Notes: generated by a model not told the origin, from the letters alone. Numbered from the stretch's first letter, positions 47,361-60,576 are shown. The stretch is DNA of 64,000 bases from Trema orientale (GCA_002914845.1 JXTC01000506.1:30579-94578); one strand, 5' to 3'. Numbers and translations: made by a program.

Positions 47361-49181
47361 CTAGGCCTGGTGAGCCAAGTCCTTTGCCTCCACAAAAGTG
47401 CCATGAAAACCGTACGGAACTCTCGACGGGAGATTGACCGAAGCTTCCAACTCCAAATTCATGGCGTTCACAATCTGGAGCTCTGATTTCCCGGTCCTCT
47501 CGTCATGAACAAAAGCCAATATATAACCGTCGTCTTCCTCGCCACTCGAGCTCGGGTCCCTCGGCAGGAAAAAGGGTTCGCCGCCGTATTTCCGGCCGCC
47601 GTAGAAGTGTTTGGTCACTTCTCCGGTCTCGAGATCCACCTTCGCGAAGCCGGAGACCTTGGGCCAAGGCTCGGCAATGGCGAGGTACGCGAACCGGGTT
47701 TTTCTCCCGAGCTGGTTCCGGTTCACCATCCCGGCCTCCAGGTTGACCTGCTCCGATTCGTCGGAGATCACGGGGCGGCGCGTGGAGGTACGCGTCCTGA
47801 GGTTGATCCGTATTTCGGAGAGGACGCTCTTCAGGCTCTCGTCGCACTCGTTGAAAATGGAGTCGGCTGGGGTCATGCACGACCCGATGACGACGACCTC
47901 GTCGGTCTCCGGCTCCTCCCACGCGTTCCAGAGGTGGAAGCAAAACGTCTCCGGCGACTCGACCCAGATTATGTCGGAGGCGTCGCCGTCGGTTTTGGGC
48001 AGAATCCCGAACCGGGATTTCTTCTTCTCGTCGTACACAACGGGGGACCCACCCCTCACCATTTCTCCGAGCTTGAACACCACTTGCTGATCTGGGATCA
48101 CGACGAAGTTTTCGGTAATGGCGAAGTCGTGGATCATGGTCGGAACCGGGAGTGGGATCTCCACGTCCGGGGATTTCACCCCATTGGGCGAGAATTTGAA
48201 GTACTTCAGGTACGGTTTCTGGACGACGTCGTAGCTCAGGGCGAAGAGCTCGCCGGTGATCGGGTCAACCTTCGGGTGGGCGATCATGGTGGAGCGGAGC
48301 TGGTCGTCGAAGTCGTACCGTCCGACGGTTTGGAGGTCGCCGGCGGCGGTGATCCGTACCTGATACGGGAGGTCGTCCTCCGACATGGCGAGTAGCCTGT
48401 CGTTGAAGTAGACGAGGCCGGCGTTAGCGACGCCGGTGCCGTGGCTGTGGTCGACGAGGCCGAAGAGCCCGCGCGCGTAGAAGAGGAGGAGGCGAGCTAT
48501 GCCCGAGTGGCCATGGAGTTCGCCGATAGCTTTGGGGAACACGGAGCGGCCCAAGTCCCGCTCTTGGACTAGCCTTTGGGTCTCGGTGAAACGGCAAGCG
48601 TAGCTGGCCGAGGCGGAGCCGCCATTGATGCTGACGGCGTGGACCATGCCGTCGCCGTCGAAGAAGTGGTGACCGGCGACCGGTTCGAAGAGTGGGTTGG
48701 CGCCGTTTCTCAGGTAGACGCCGTTAATGCAATCGGGTATTGTTCCGGTGACCGGGAGAGAGTGCCGGACTGGCTGTTCCGGTACCGGAGCGAAGTTTCC
48801 GGAGATTTGGACACGTGGGTCGGCGGTCTTTGGGAGCGGGTGTTGGCGCTCGCTTGCGACTAACGCGCCCTCTGCCATGTCGAGTGCCATGGCGGCGGCT
48901 CTTTGTAGTAAGTTCCAGTGAGAAGGTTTGTGTTGGTGAGTAGTACTAGTGCTGGGCTTGTCGTTTTTCGTAATTACCGGTTGAGGGTAGGGCTGTTTTG
49001 GGAAATGAAGAACAGATGGGGAGTGCAAGGCAGAGCGAGTGGTGTTGGATCTGTTATTGGGCTTCTTCTTGTAGGAGAAGCCCAACTCCATTGGGCCCGA
49101 AGAGGAAGAAAGAGTAGTACTCTGAGCTATTCGGACTCCAACCCAACTACTTGAGTTGGGAGCCAATGAAGGTGTAGCCAT
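47361..49181 (-). CDS. CCD4: carotenoid cleavage dioxygenase 4 (CCD4-type), plastid
   Basis: 606 aa in a single uninterrupted exon, normal length for the family. It is a non-haem Fe(II) dioxygenase of the RPE65/NCED family; CCD4 enzymes cleave carotenoids, typically at the 9,10 (9',10') double bond, in plastids and often in plastoglobules, and lower carotenoid content. Residues 1-60 are Ser/Thr-rich with few acidic residues, as in a chloroplast transit peptide. The CCD core begins near 120. [20 protein letters not shown] (153-172) and [11 protein letters not shown] are typical of CCD4 rather than CCD1, CCD7 or CCD8. The four iron-binding histidines are present: His302 (AHPK), His351 (MIHDFAIT), His416 (FHLWNAW) and His593 (GFHGTF). 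Second-sphere glutamates fit Glu268 (SEDD), Glu482 (NLEAGM) and Glu535 (YGGEPFF). The start ATG has a good context (AGCCATGGC) and no upstream in-frame alternative is needed. Substrate cannot be told from sequence. The gene is much richer in G+C than its surroundings, which explains long antisense ORFs over it. Confidence 0.96.
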   Translation of the reverse strand: MATPSLAPNSSSWVGVRIAQSTTLSSSSGPMELGFSYKKKPNNRSNTTRSALHSPSVLHFPKQPYPQPVITKNDKPSTSTTHQHKPSHWNLLQRAAAMALDMAEGALVASERQHPLPKTADPRVQISGNFAPVPEQPVRHSLPVTGTIPDCINGVYLRNGANPLFEPVAGHHFFDGDGMVHAVSINGGSASASYACRFTETQRLVQERDLGRSVFPKAIGELHGHSGIARLLLFYARGLFGLVDHSHGTGVANAGLVYFNDRLLAMSEDDLPYQVRITAAGDLQTVGRYDFDDQLRSTMIAHPKVDPITGELFALSYDVVQKPYLKYFKFSPNGVKSPDVEIPLPVPTMIHDFAITENFVVIPDQQVVFKLGEMVRGGSPVVYDEKKKSRFGILPKTDGDASDIIWVESPETFCFHLWNAWEEPETDEVVVIGSCMTPADSIFNECDESLKSVLSEIRINLRTRTSTRRPVISDESEQVNLEAGMVNRNQLGRKTRFAYLAIAEPWPKVSGFAKVDLETGEVTKHFYGGRKYGGEPFFLPRDPSSSGEEDDGYILAFVHDERTGKSELQIVNAMNLELEASVNLPSRVPYGFHGTFVEAKDLAHQA

Positions 49182-49323
49182 GGCTGTGAGGAGTGTTTCA
49201 GCCTTTATGAGTTTTTTTGTAAGAAGGAAGAAGCTTCTTTGTTTTTAGTCCTCAAAGGAGAGAGAGAGAGAGTGAGTGAGTGAGTTTTGGAGAGAAAAGG
49301 GAGAAAATTTGGGGTATAAATAG
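49182..49323 (-). promoter_or_regulatory. CCD4 leader and candidate TATA box
   Basis: On the minus strand a TATTTATA box (49315-49322) lies about 134 bp upstream of the CCD4 ATG. The putative leader between them contains a CT-rich tract (CTCACTCACTCTCTCTCTC, about 49259-49285), a common feature of plant 5' UTRs. The transcription start itself is not shown by the sequence. Confidence 0.5.
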
Positions 49324-49395
49324 AGTTGGGAGATGAGGAGGTGAAAAAGAAGTGTTTATTTGAAAGAAGGTCCACCTCAGACGTCTAAGAGAAGA

Positions 49396-49403
49396 CCACG
49401 TGG
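49396..49403. promoter_or_regulatory. palindromic G-box upstream of CCD4
   Basis: CCACGTGG sits about 75 bp upstream of the candidate TATA box. G-boxes are targets of light- and ABA-responsive bHLH/bZIP factors. A role in CCD4 control is inference. Confidence 0.45.
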
Positions 49404-49857
49404 TGGATTTGTGGAAAGGGCACTTGGGGATTGACATATATATAAGCCCCTTAAATTTATGTATATGGGTTGTATGACATAGGCAAATAATTATTTATTA
49501 CTAATGTTATTTATTTGTTTATTTTTTCACTAAATGATGAGAGGGTTCAAACCGTAAACCTCAAACAATAAAACATAGAAGTTAAATGTTGTTACTATCG
49601 GACTAAAATTTGTCGTTAAGGTCTTTCCTTTCGAAATAAGAATAGAAATAAAGGAAGGAAAGGGTCCTAGAATTAGGGACCAATGAGAGTAAGAAACAAA
49701 AAGGAGAGAGAGTGACCTAGAAAAGAAAAGGATGGTGAAATTATTATCAGATAGTGAGGGTGAGGTACCCTAGCTAATTGGTGGGTTTTAATTTTAAATC
49801 ACTAACTCTCCGCGTTAGTCCCTCTTCGGGGCTTTCATTGGGGAAGGTCACCCCACC

Positions 49858-49863
49858 CACGTG
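49858..49863. promoter_or_regulatory. second G-box upstream of CCD4
   Basis: CACGTG within CCCACGTGGCC, about 680 bp upstream of the CCD4 start codon. Weaker positional support than the proximal site. Confidence 0.25.
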
Positions 49864-52637
49864 GCCGTTTTCTACTGTCTTTCAACCACGAAATCTTGGT
49901 CACATCACTTGCCCCACACGCTCACCCTCCTACACACATACACTATATACCACGCCACACACGCTCTCTCTCATATGGTCATGGACATATGAAATGAGTC
50001 TTACGGCCCCCGCTTAAGGACTATAAAGTGGGCTGTTCTCTATCAACATCCATATATGGCCCCCCTATGTGACTATCACATTCCAACCCCATTACCTAAT
50101 TTGTATAAACTTTATATGGTTTAATTAATTAGTAGCCCATCATTTGACTAATTAGACTAAATTAATTGTTGGCTTTTCTTTATTCTACCACGTAAAGTGA
50201 TTGTTTTGTTCCAATCATGTCAATCGTCATTGTTTACTTGTCTAATAATATTACAGGCACCAAGTACACTTGCTAGACTTTGTGTGCTCAAGTAATTGTA
50301 GAGTTATTATTCACGTATCATGTTAGTTAGCGACTCGAATTCGATAAGTAAACTTTGTGTGCTCAAACTATTACATTCTATATCTACAAAAATCAACAAT
50401 TAGTAGACGAACATTATAGGCACTAAATGCTAGAGTTGGAGAGCTTAATTTGTACTCGAGGAATTGTATAGGTACCATTGAGTTGTCGTATAAGTTAATG
50501 AACAAAATTTGTGCTCAAAGTATATTAGGTACTTTTTCTTAAATGGATATTTACTACTTAATTAATTAGAAGATATTTTGTTCAGAATTATTGTGCCACA
50601 AAGTAGCACTAGCAGAACCTTGCTATTTGATAAATTATCAATTTATATGGCTTATCTTAACACATACTATCAATAATATATAAATGATGAAATTTCAAGT
50701 AAATATATTTCGTCAAGAGTAATACACGTACACTCTATTCCAAGAAGAAAAACAATTAAAAAAATTATTATGTGAGTATTTATATGTAATGACATATATA
50801 TAAACAAACACAGACACACACATGATTTGATGTGTTGCAAAAGATAAAAATGGCAATTATAATAGCTATAGTGCATCTTGGTTGGAGGTCCCCCAGTAAG
50901 TGATCTATATGCAAAAAGAAATGGAATTTAATTCCGTATAATTTGTTGCATTCACTATGAAAGATGATGGCATTAATGCACCTTATGGGAATGGAAGGAT
51001 AATGGAGTGTGCCATTTTGGATTGTAGTGACTATATCCTGTTTGGTTTTTGGTTGCGGTCCTTAATCAAACTTATTGGAGCCATTGTCGAGGGCCAACCC
51101 AAGACAAAGAACGATGAAGGTGATGGATGTATATATATATATATACATGTATATACATATCACCCTCTCTTCCTAATCGACCTTTTTTAATATTGGAGAT
51201 ATCAACACTGTAGACTAGAGAATATTAATTGATAGCTCCTCTTGAGTAGAATTACCTATAATAATATTTATTCCTTCTGGCTTCACTAAACATATGTTCA
51301 TGTTTTATCAGGAAAAAAAATTATCAAGTTATAATTGTTGGAGATCTTTTGTATTTCTTGTATACAATCATATTCACTTTGGATATTAAAGTGGACAAAA
51401 AAATTGTAGGATATGATTATTACCGGGCGGTGAGACCCGCTGATAAAAATCCTAGACTGACCCCATTACTTTATACTTAATAAGTTTCGTGCGATCAAAA
51501 CCTTCAAAGATTAAAGGGTGTGAAAGCAAAGAAAAAAAAAGTTGCAATTTAATTATTTAGGATGAAAAGTACCCTTTAATGTTTATCCAAAAGAAAAAAA
51601 TAAAACTGAAAGGAAAAGTCCACAAAGGTATTCATTTTAAAAGTTCTATTTTAGAAATATCTTAGTTCGAGTGCATGGCAAGTGAGAATTGGGTGTGTCA
51701 CGATATAAAACAGCTTGATAATATACATCTGTTTTTGTTGTCATCTTTTGTTAGCAAATCTCTTAAATGAAGATCATATCTGCCTTAAACAAATAAAACT
51801 CTGTCTCTATTTTTGACCAATAAGCGATCAACAAATGGGCATATGGCCCCCCCTTCATATACCCTTTTATAATGTCATAAATTAATTAATCACTCAATCG
51901 GCTATGTCCCCCTAATGTCATTGAATTAATTGTCATGGATGACTCCATAATAACACTGAGTGCTAATTTATATGTTTATATTTCTGACTAGTAGTTGTTC
52001 ATGGGAATAGATATTGTCAGAGAGATATAGTATATGCTTTGTTTATTTCTTTTTCTTCTTTTGACATTGCTGCCTAATACAATATATTAAATAACCTCAC
52101 ATTCTTTGAAGTGATGAATCCATGTGTCCTTCGCTAAAAGGTTATGTTCTTTGTATAGTATTGGTGACAATATGATCATCAACTGAGCATTATTAACGCC
52201 CAACTTCCTGCCGCACTATTTTGCCCACCAGTACTGTATAAAGAGGCGAAAAAGAAATATTTCAGTTAGTAAAGTCTATTGACACCTCTTGGTTGAATAT
52301 TCTTCATTTATCAAAAAATAAGTACGCATAGCAATAAATCCACTAACATACTTATTACTTATTAGTTCTTTTAATACATTTAAAAAAAATTGCAATAGTT
52401 GCAGATATACAAGCATTTATGCAAATAATTGAGAGTATTTTCAACTTGATATTTATGTGCATGATGGTGATTTAATATTATTCCTCTTTTCAAAGTTGCC
52501 AGGCATGTATATATCAGGACTTACAAGGGCTTCGGATTGTTTTGCTATAGAATAGCTAATTTAGTTGGGAGGTCTCAGTAAGATTTTCGTGCTTCTTCTA
52601 ATAATTTCTAAGTTCGTTCATATTATAATATAGGTAT
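49864..52637. other. intergenic stretch upstream of CCD4, nothing recognised
   Basis: AT-rich DNA with short TA microsatellites (for example about 51129-51142). ORFs up to 79 codons, including 50957-51190, show no recognisable domain. Confidence 0.4.
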
Positions 52638-53002
52638 CACAAAAAGCTTTACTTTTAGTAACGACAAAAAGTATGACTAAAAGTAAAACATTCAAAATTA
52701 CAAGAATATTATTATCTTGATGTCGTGATTAAAAAGCCCTAATTAAAAATTTTAGTCACAAAAAGGACAATGTATTGTGACTAAATATACATTTAGTCAT
52801 AACAAATTTCATAACTATAAACCAAATTTTTTTTTTTCTCCGATACTATAAACAAAATATATAATGATTAAAAGTATATTAGTGACAACTTATGATTAAA
52901 TTTCAATTTTTAGTCACAAAAAATTACTAAATATCACTTTTAATCACAAAAACATTTATTGCAATTAAAAAGTTTGTCACTAAATGTTGATTTTTTGTAG
53001 TG
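52638..53002. mobile_element. CACTA-like MITE with TTTAGTCACAAAA repeats
   Basis: The right end TTTTTTGTAGTG at 53002 is a CACTA-type terminus. The left end CACAAAAAGCTTTACTTTTA is a decayed match. Between them TTAGTCACAAAA, TAGTGACAA and TTTTAGTAAC repeats recur in both orientations. No ORF. No 3-bp duplication could be confirmed. Confidence 0.5.
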
Positions 53003-54844
53003 ATATTTGAAGGATTGTGAGTTGAATAATAATTGGGATGCTTTTGGTTTATAGTCTGAATATTGTCTTTTCTGATCATAGTTTCGATTTTATTTATTGA
53101 AAAATTTGCATGGTGTGCAACCTTCAAAATGATGGATATCGTAGGTAGAATAGGGTTGTAAAATCCATCGATGAAAAGTTATGGATATGATATGTGTCGG
53201 ATAGAAAGCATAAAAAGTTAATAATGTGAGTGCTTGCTACCAATTAGAGCCATGTGCAATAGGAGAGTGCAAACAGTGGCCCCCTATCTAGTAATTAGCT
53301 AGCAAACCTCACTCACCCCTTTGTTTGGTCCGACAACCTATTGTTTTTAAGACCGGTGACAGCTGTCTACTCAAATCAAATTAATCGTAAAATGTCTTTA
53401 GTTCAAATTTAAAGAGATGTATATATTGCTGAGACTAGTGCTGTGTGATTATAGATGAAACACATATCGTAGCACATGCACGCAATATTCTCCAATGTGT
53501 TATCATATCGATCCAATATTGGATCATACCAACTTATGCATGTATTATGTCAATACATAGCTAGTTAGATATTATAGTTTTGTAATGTATATATATCTTT
53601 GCATGACATACTCTTTCTTTACACTTTACAGTCTCGATCGCCGCCCACAGAATATATGTAGAATATACATATCTGATAATATATATTCAAATATTGATTG
53701 TATATATATATATCTGCCACATATATATATATATACTTGTTTTCAATATCTTACCAAGATGCGGTAGGTTGGCTTTTGGGATATCCTCTTAACATATATT
53801 TCGTCAGATTTTCACTAGATTTAATTTGATCCAAGAAACATATATAAATTTTCGGCTAACAATTATTATTATGAATTATACCATATTTTATGTTTTGAGT
53901 TGTCACTTGCAGTTAGCTAATTTAAATTTAGCAATTTGCAAGGCAAGTGGGTGGTCGAGATCACTTATTAGTTCACAAACTTGTGCTTTGTATTATTAAT
54001 GTGAACAATATTTTGAATGGTATTTATTAATAATAGAAGAAGAGTACTGCCAGTCTTAAGGTATATCTGCAATTCTTTCACTATATGTGTGAAAGAGAAT
54101 GCTTTCTTTGTACTTTCTTTTATATTCTCTAGTATCATTGATTGGCATATATGTAGATTCTATTATAATTTGTTTTATTGTTTGGCATATATGTAGATTC
54201 CATTATAATTTGTTTTATTTTATTAAATGTGAAAATGACCATTAGTAATTAGGGAAAACAATTAGTATATCAATACGCATTAATCTGAAGAAAAAATAAA
54301 TAATTTAAACGGTGTTGCGCATAGCATCCTGACGTAATGCAGCGAGCAATTTAGGTACTAGAGGCAGCCTAATTTTGAAAAGTTTCTTGACGCCACTTGA
54401 GATCAAAAGTACCAATTTAGAGGTAATTTGCTGTACTACGGGCATTAATTGATCTCACAGGCGCTGATTAGTGATCATTACCTCTCGTATGATCAGGCAA
54501 ACCATTCACGTGTGCTTCATATATATAGATATACATAAATTTATGTGTAGATATATTTATACATGACATATGTATACGTTACGTGTATGCGTATGTACAT
54601 ATATATGTAAGCACCAATGTATAGTAGAATAGTTCTTATTCCCTACCACTACCACTGCAAAGCCTTCTCTCACCCTCTTTAATTTCCTTTCTTTTTTCAG
54701 TGGAATTTCCTTTCTTTTTTCTTTCCCCTTATTTCCCTACACTTCGGAATTAATGTTGTTATTAATGTTTGATTTTATGAAAAGGGAATCAATGGTACAT
54801 TGGACAAGGCTTTATATAATTAATCGTTTGAGTGATTCGTGCTT

Positions 54845-54880
<36 letters not shown>

Positions 54881-55686
54881 CACACACTATACTAGTATGC
54901 ATGTATAAGGAGTGGATTACTCATAATAAAGTACTGAAAGCTTAGAATAAGTTATGAGCTTCTGATCCTCAAGGGTGAGACCAATCACATGGTTAGCAGT
55001 ACTCAAGCTTAACCTAAAAGTGCTTTATTAATTAGTATTTGCCAATGATATGTGTATATATTCAATGAATTGCTTAGGGCTATCTAGCGTTAAGGAATTT
55101 TGAGTATTTAATTATTTGATAGTGAGATGTTGGTTATTGTGGCAGTTAATAATATATAGCATCACCAAATTGGCACATGGATTCCACAATGACAACATGG
55201 AAAATATCTCCGCAAAGTTACAAGTATAATTAATGCTGAAATGATAAACAGAATGAGTGATTTTAAATGGCTTCCCAATTTATTTTTATAGTCAGAGGTG
55301 CAAATTAGCTTCTCTTCTATATACTACAAGTGCTATTATGATTTAATTTTGCTTGAAGAGAAAAAATAAATAAATAAATACATTTACTTGGACTTTGACT
55401 CATAGAAATTCCGAAGTTGATATTCAAAAATTCTGTGGGAACAATAATAGAAATTTTGAACTCCAATGCGAAGTTGAGTAAAAAACATCAGTATATATAT
55501 AGATATATAATAAACTAGATACAAGTCTCTTTTCGTTTCTTTTCTTTCCTTTCCTTTTTTTGTTTTGTTAAAAAAAGGCTCCTCAACGATGCGCGCAAAG
55601 AAAATGGATTAGAAAGTTTTCCTAATAACGCAAAAGATCTTTTAGGAATAAGGATGGAATGTGTGTATATATATATATATTTTTTT
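53003..55686. other. intergenic stretch, TA-rich, nothing recognised
   Basis: Several TA microsatellites occur (about 53701-53735, 54850-54875). A pyrimidine-rich block lies at 54655-54740. No credible ORF. Confidence 0.4.
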
Positions 55687-55822
55687 TTGGATGTGGTCCC
55701 CTCAAGAGGACCGGTTCTATTAACTAATACAGATCGTGTTTTGTCCAACACCGTGTTGATTAAATGTGATATGTGTTGGTCAAAATATGAATGGGTTGAT
55801 CCCTTTAAGAGGCATGGATATA
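55687..55822 (+). mobile_element. short TA-bordered repeat, family C, copy 2
   Basis: GGATGTGGTCCCCTCAAGAG, then GACCGGTTCT, and at the other end ATATGAATGGGTTGATCCC, TTTAAGAGGCATGGA. It is preceded by (TA)n and a T-run, like its relative at 31960-32105. Ends are imperfect inverted repeats. Confidence 0.5.
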
Positions 55823-56885
55823 TACAGATCTATTTTTATTAATTAGGAATAGTCCAATCCCTTTTGAAAATTATAGTCAATACTCAATAACTAGTTCAAG
55901 CTTACAGATATCCATTAGGAACTAAATATTAATCCTTTTTATTAAGAAATTTGAATTAGCTTGGCCATTTATAAATCATGTGTTCTTACCTTCCTTGTTA
56001 GTATTATTACTCTTGGAATATGTAACCAAAAAAAAAAAAATGCAACCTCAACTACTTAATTATGCGTCTTCAAAAATCTCTCTTTCTCAAAAAAAATATA
56101 TATGTGTATATATATCGTCTTCTTTGTCTCTACAATTTTTATCTCTTGATTTCAACCTTGGCCGTCTCTTTCTCTAGCATGATTTCCTTAGCAGTTTTTC
56201 CTTCCCTTGTTTTTTTACTTTTTAATCGTTTTCACAAATTTTTCGTTTGTGTGACGAAATTTATTCTCATAAATTTATGTTTATGAGAGTAATTTCAACG
56301 TATCAAAATCTAAATCACTGTATTTTAGCTAATACTTGTTGTTTTTATTTAAAGATTTTTATGATTTTTTCTTCTAGATTTGAACATTCTAAGATCTAAT
56401 ATAAAAGAATTTACATCTTCAAAAATTACTCACCACGGAAGATTCATCAATGTATTAATCAAAAGAGCTAATTCGAGCGATAGAAGCTGATTTAAAAGAG
56501 TAGAATATGATTATCTGATGGAGCTCTAATTATGTTTAAAGTACGTCACATATATTTTGTATACAATTTATTCAAGCTGACTAGTTATTTGACCATTTTT
56601 TGGCTCTAAACTTAATATATGACCAAGTTCAAAAGTTTATAGCTAATTGTCCAACTTATTTAATGATAAAAATAGAAATACAACATATTCTACAATTGAA
56701 GTTTAAAAAAAATGAATATTTAGCTATAACTTTTAAAATATGGATATCTATTTAAACCGATTTAAAAAAAGGGTCATCTACACCTAGTTTTCTCTCTCTT
56801 TCTTTTTTCTTTTTCCCCTCGTGAATCAGTTGAATACAATAATTTGATTGATTGCTTATGTCAAGCGGTTGAGATTTTCTCTGTG
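55823..56885. other. intergenic stretch, nothing recognised
   Basis: AT-rich, with small overlapping ORFs (55980-56286) that look like low-complexity pyrimidine-rich translations rather than genes. Confidence 0.4.
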
Positions 56886-57552
56886 TGTTAACTATGTGAG
56901 CAAAACACGGTTTTGCTCTGTGTACAAACCGTGTTTAATACACGGTGAAAAAGAAAAATAAATGATCAGCTAATATATGATAAAAAAAATCGTGTAATAT
57001 ATTAGAAAACTTGAAGGAAAAAAATGTGTAAGGGTTGGTGAGCCATACATTATAAATAGGGACCTTATTCCTCATAGTTCATCATCCCAGAATGTGAGAA
57101 ACACTAAGTATTGTGAGAGCAAAATTAGAGTGAGTTTACTCTTGAGAGTTATAGAATTTTTCTCTTAGGTGTATTCGGAGTCTGAGGTGTGAGTTGAGAG
57201 TGTTGAATATAAATATTTATAAATGTTCCTTTTCTCCCAATAGTGAAGATTTGCAGTAGCTCCGTGGACGTAGCCAATTTGGTAAATTGCTGCAAACCTT
57301 ATTCCTCATAGAATTTTTCTCTTGGGTGTATTCGGGGTCTGGGGGGTGTAAGTTGAGAGTGTTGAGTATAAACATTTGTAAAGGTTCCTTTTATCCCAAT
57401 AGTAAAAATTTGCAACAACTCCGTGGACGTAGCCAATTTGGTGAACTACGCTAATTTTGTGTGTGTCTTGTTGATTTATTTCAGCATTATTTTTCATATT
57501 TATTTTGTCATTTCCACTATTGTGTGTTTATTGGGGAGGTTATTCCCTAACA
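56886..57552 (+). mobile_element. copia-like LTR with an internal duplication
   Basis: A clear LTR promoter layout: TATAAATAGG at 57051-57060, a short leader, then CTCCGTGGACGTAGCCAATT, a block often seen in Ty1/copia LTRs, and an end TTCCCTAACA at 57552. The 5' end is placed at TGTTAACTATGTGAGC (56886) tentatively. A 157-bp segment (57151-57307) is repeated at 57308-57450, so GTGGACGTAGCCAATTTGGT occurs twice. No primer-binding site or gag/pol follows. No matching 5-bp duplication was found. Confidence 0.65.
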
Positions 57553-60332
57553 GCTTAAACTGCTATGGTTTGTATGTGATACGAACTTTATATTAGATTA
57601 ATTAATGGATAATGAATTAATGAAAATAAAATTGTTTCCAAAAAACAAAAATTGCAGGCTCAGGTACACATTGTTGATAAAGTACTTATGTTTTATAAAA
57701 TCGATTCTTCGTAGAAACATTGTTCGGCCATTAAAACTATTTTTGCAATGTGGATGTATTTAATTTTATGTTTACTATTTGATTTGAATTCGATATAACT
57801 TAGAAATCTCATGACTGGCATTAATTAATAAAAAAATGAACCTAATGAAATACTGAAAAACTATTAGAAACTAGGGGGAAGGCTACCAAGTTAAACGAAC
57901 TTATGAAAGAGCACAAATTAACAAGTTGATGTTTGTATAGATTGTGTTTAGTAAAGAACTAATATTTAGGGACAAGCCAACTACACAAAGATTTTGAGAT
58001 TACCAGTAGATATGCAACCCATGTGTGGAATGTTAGGCTGTAGGAAACTGAAAAGGAAACAATGACTTAAAATAATTTTTTCCAGGAAAAAAATATTGTA
58101 ATTAATCAAATGTTGGATCCCATAAACCTGCGGCCACACATGGGGGCACATGTGTGTGGGCAAATACTTTTAATGACCCAACTAGCTAGGTAGAACATCT
58201 CTCTTTTAAAGCATTTAATTTGTGATATTCATATCATAAATAGTCTATATATGTTTCCTGCTTTTTGAAACGAAAAAAGAAAAAAAATATATAGGTGTTT
58301 TTTTTTTTCTTTTCAGTTTTTTGTTAAGTCATGATAGAGATATATGTTCGATCTTAATTATGAAATCTAAATTAAACTTTTGCATTATATATTAGTGTGG
58401 AATATGGAAAAAGAACATTTCTACCTACCTCCTAATTATGATCTATTAATCCAATGTTCATAGCTTTGTGTACTACACATAATGTTTATCAAAATCATAT
58501 AGTTTAACTAGGCCTAAAGATCAACTATGCATTTGTACACTTAACAATATTATAATCCATTTATTGGAAGATGCACTTATTACGTATACCACATAGAGCT
58601 AATTAAACTCAAATCAAATTAAAATAAGTTAATATAAGTCTTTTGTATATATATATATTATATAGTTGTAACATTAGGTCAGCATATATGCCAGTGTATG
58701 TAGTTCACATATATATAAATATACATCTAATAATTGTAAATATATATAGTTCCTATATATATATAGGTTGGCAGGTAAGAATAAGCAAATCCGAATTTAG
58801 GTATATGAAGACTAATGATCAATTACGATCGAGCTCCCTTTTCAACCTTCTTTACTTTCACGAAAGGCCAACTCACTACATATAGCTTAAATATGGAAAA
58901 CTGTATGGGTACTGGGATGCAAATCATGTCGTCCTTCTCCTTTTATTCCTCTCTTATATTAACATTTTTTTTTTTCATTTATCGTAGGAAATGGACAACA
59001 CAACATGTATAATAATTAATTTGGAGATTCCCAAGCTGATTGACTGACCAGAATAAACGACCAACTGCCAAGACTCACCTAACTCTAGCATCCAATTAAG
59101 CTTTATATATAGTGCCATAGAGATAATCGTCTTTTCCATCTTTGAAAAAAGTAACTAGCTAGCTATACTTCTATAACTTCAAAAACTAAAAGAAATAAAA
59201 CAAACCAATTAATTGGACCTATCGAGTTATAATTAATTTCTCTTTTTCTTTCCGAGTCTTTTTAAATTTATTTTTACTTAACCTCTATATATATATAGCC
59301 TATGTGCATGCACTCAAACGAAAAAAGGAGGTCAAAATATTATAGAAAATGTTCAATAGGATATTGTGTTTGATAAAAATCCAAGAATTAGGTACGAAAA
59401 AATGTGTTCTTTTTAAACAGGAAAAGAATGATATATATAACAAAACAACATTGTTCGATTTCCTTAGTCAAAAGTTTGCAAGACAAAAGAAGTTAAGACT
59501 ATTATAGAAAGAGTAGACTGTGCTTGGAAGTATACATGATATGGTTTATGGATAGTATATAATGACATAATATAGACATTTATGTGTATCTGGAAAGCTA
59601 GAATGTGAGAATGGTTGAATATTTGGTCCCAAAGTCTAAGGCATCTTTCACATTGTACAATGTGAGGAAATTGAGTTTTTTTTCTCAAGAAGACTTGTTG
59701 ATCGAGTGGTATTCCTTAGTTACTCCTTTTCCTAATGTTGTCTTTGAGGATAAAAGTAAAGTTTCCATCGATATATATCCATATATATATATATATGTGT
59801 GTGTGGTGGAAAATTATCTCCCTCTATATATTGTAGTTGTTGTGTTTGAGAAAATCACGCAAAAACAACACAAAAAATGAAGAGTACTACTTCACGTTAT
59901 TCCTAACTACAACATTTTTTTTTCCCCTTTGGAAGGGATTTTTAACTAACAAGTTAATACTACTTTTCCACCTAATTAATCATGAAATTTCAAAGTCTTT
60001 GTGTTGGTAAAAAGAGGCTTTCTGGTTTGGCTATTCCTCCACCATTGATATGATATCGATCCTTTTTACTTTGTTGGTCATGAAATCATTAAGCTTTTCC
60101 GGTCCATTGTCCTGGTGCATGAACCAGACCAGTGGTATCTTAGATTCGGAAACATCTTAGACTACTATGATTTGTTTTTAATTAGTGTGATCCACTCCAA
60201 ATTATATATATATATATATATATATACACGGTAGATATAAATATATCATATATATGTATATATCAATTGATCATATACAAGATACGTATAAAACTTGTCA
60301 AATCTCCTTACATAATAATTATATATATATAT
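57553..60332. other. intergenic stretch, TA-rich, nothing recognised
   Basis: ORFs are 60-91 codons with no family resemblance. TA microsatellites recur (about 58645-58665, 60206-60226). No RNA gene or complete element was identified. Confidence 0.4.
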
Positions 60333-60576
60333 GGTTGTCAATTTAATAGGTATTTTTTTTTTTTACCTATGGATAAGTTTTTTTTTTTTTTGCCATTGGA
60401 TCATCATCTAATAGTAATCCAATAGTTATAATGAAATATATTAAAAGACGTGCATTATTAATACTTTTTCTCTCTCTTACTTTTTACAATAAAAAAATAT
60501 ACATGCTAAATTTTTATTGACCAAATTGATACCTATGCATAAGTAAAAAAAAAAAAAACCTAATGGATTGCTGTCC
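60333..60576 (-). mobile_element. TA-flanked MITE, copy 6
   Basis: Starts GGTTGTCAATTTAATAGGTA and ends with AACCTAATGGATTGCTGTCC, with AT repeats on both sides. The interior, reversed relative to copies 1, 2, 3 and 5, carries AAAAGACGTGCATTATTAAT and TTTCTCTCTCTTACTTTTTA. Confidence 0.75.

Noticed and set aside
47503-47943. 146-codon minus-strand ORF in another frame of CCD4
   Set aside because: Arg/Pro/Gly-rich frame shadow of the real gene.
47505-48395. 296-codon plus-strand ORF over CCD4, with others at 47611-48090, 48576-48863 and 48918-49154
   Set aside because: Antisense to a confidently identified gene in a GC-rich, codon-biased region. The products are low in complexity and match no family.
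58643-59880. ORFs of 65-91 codons
   Set aside because: They contain long Tyr/Ile runs from TA repeats and show no domain or family resemblance.
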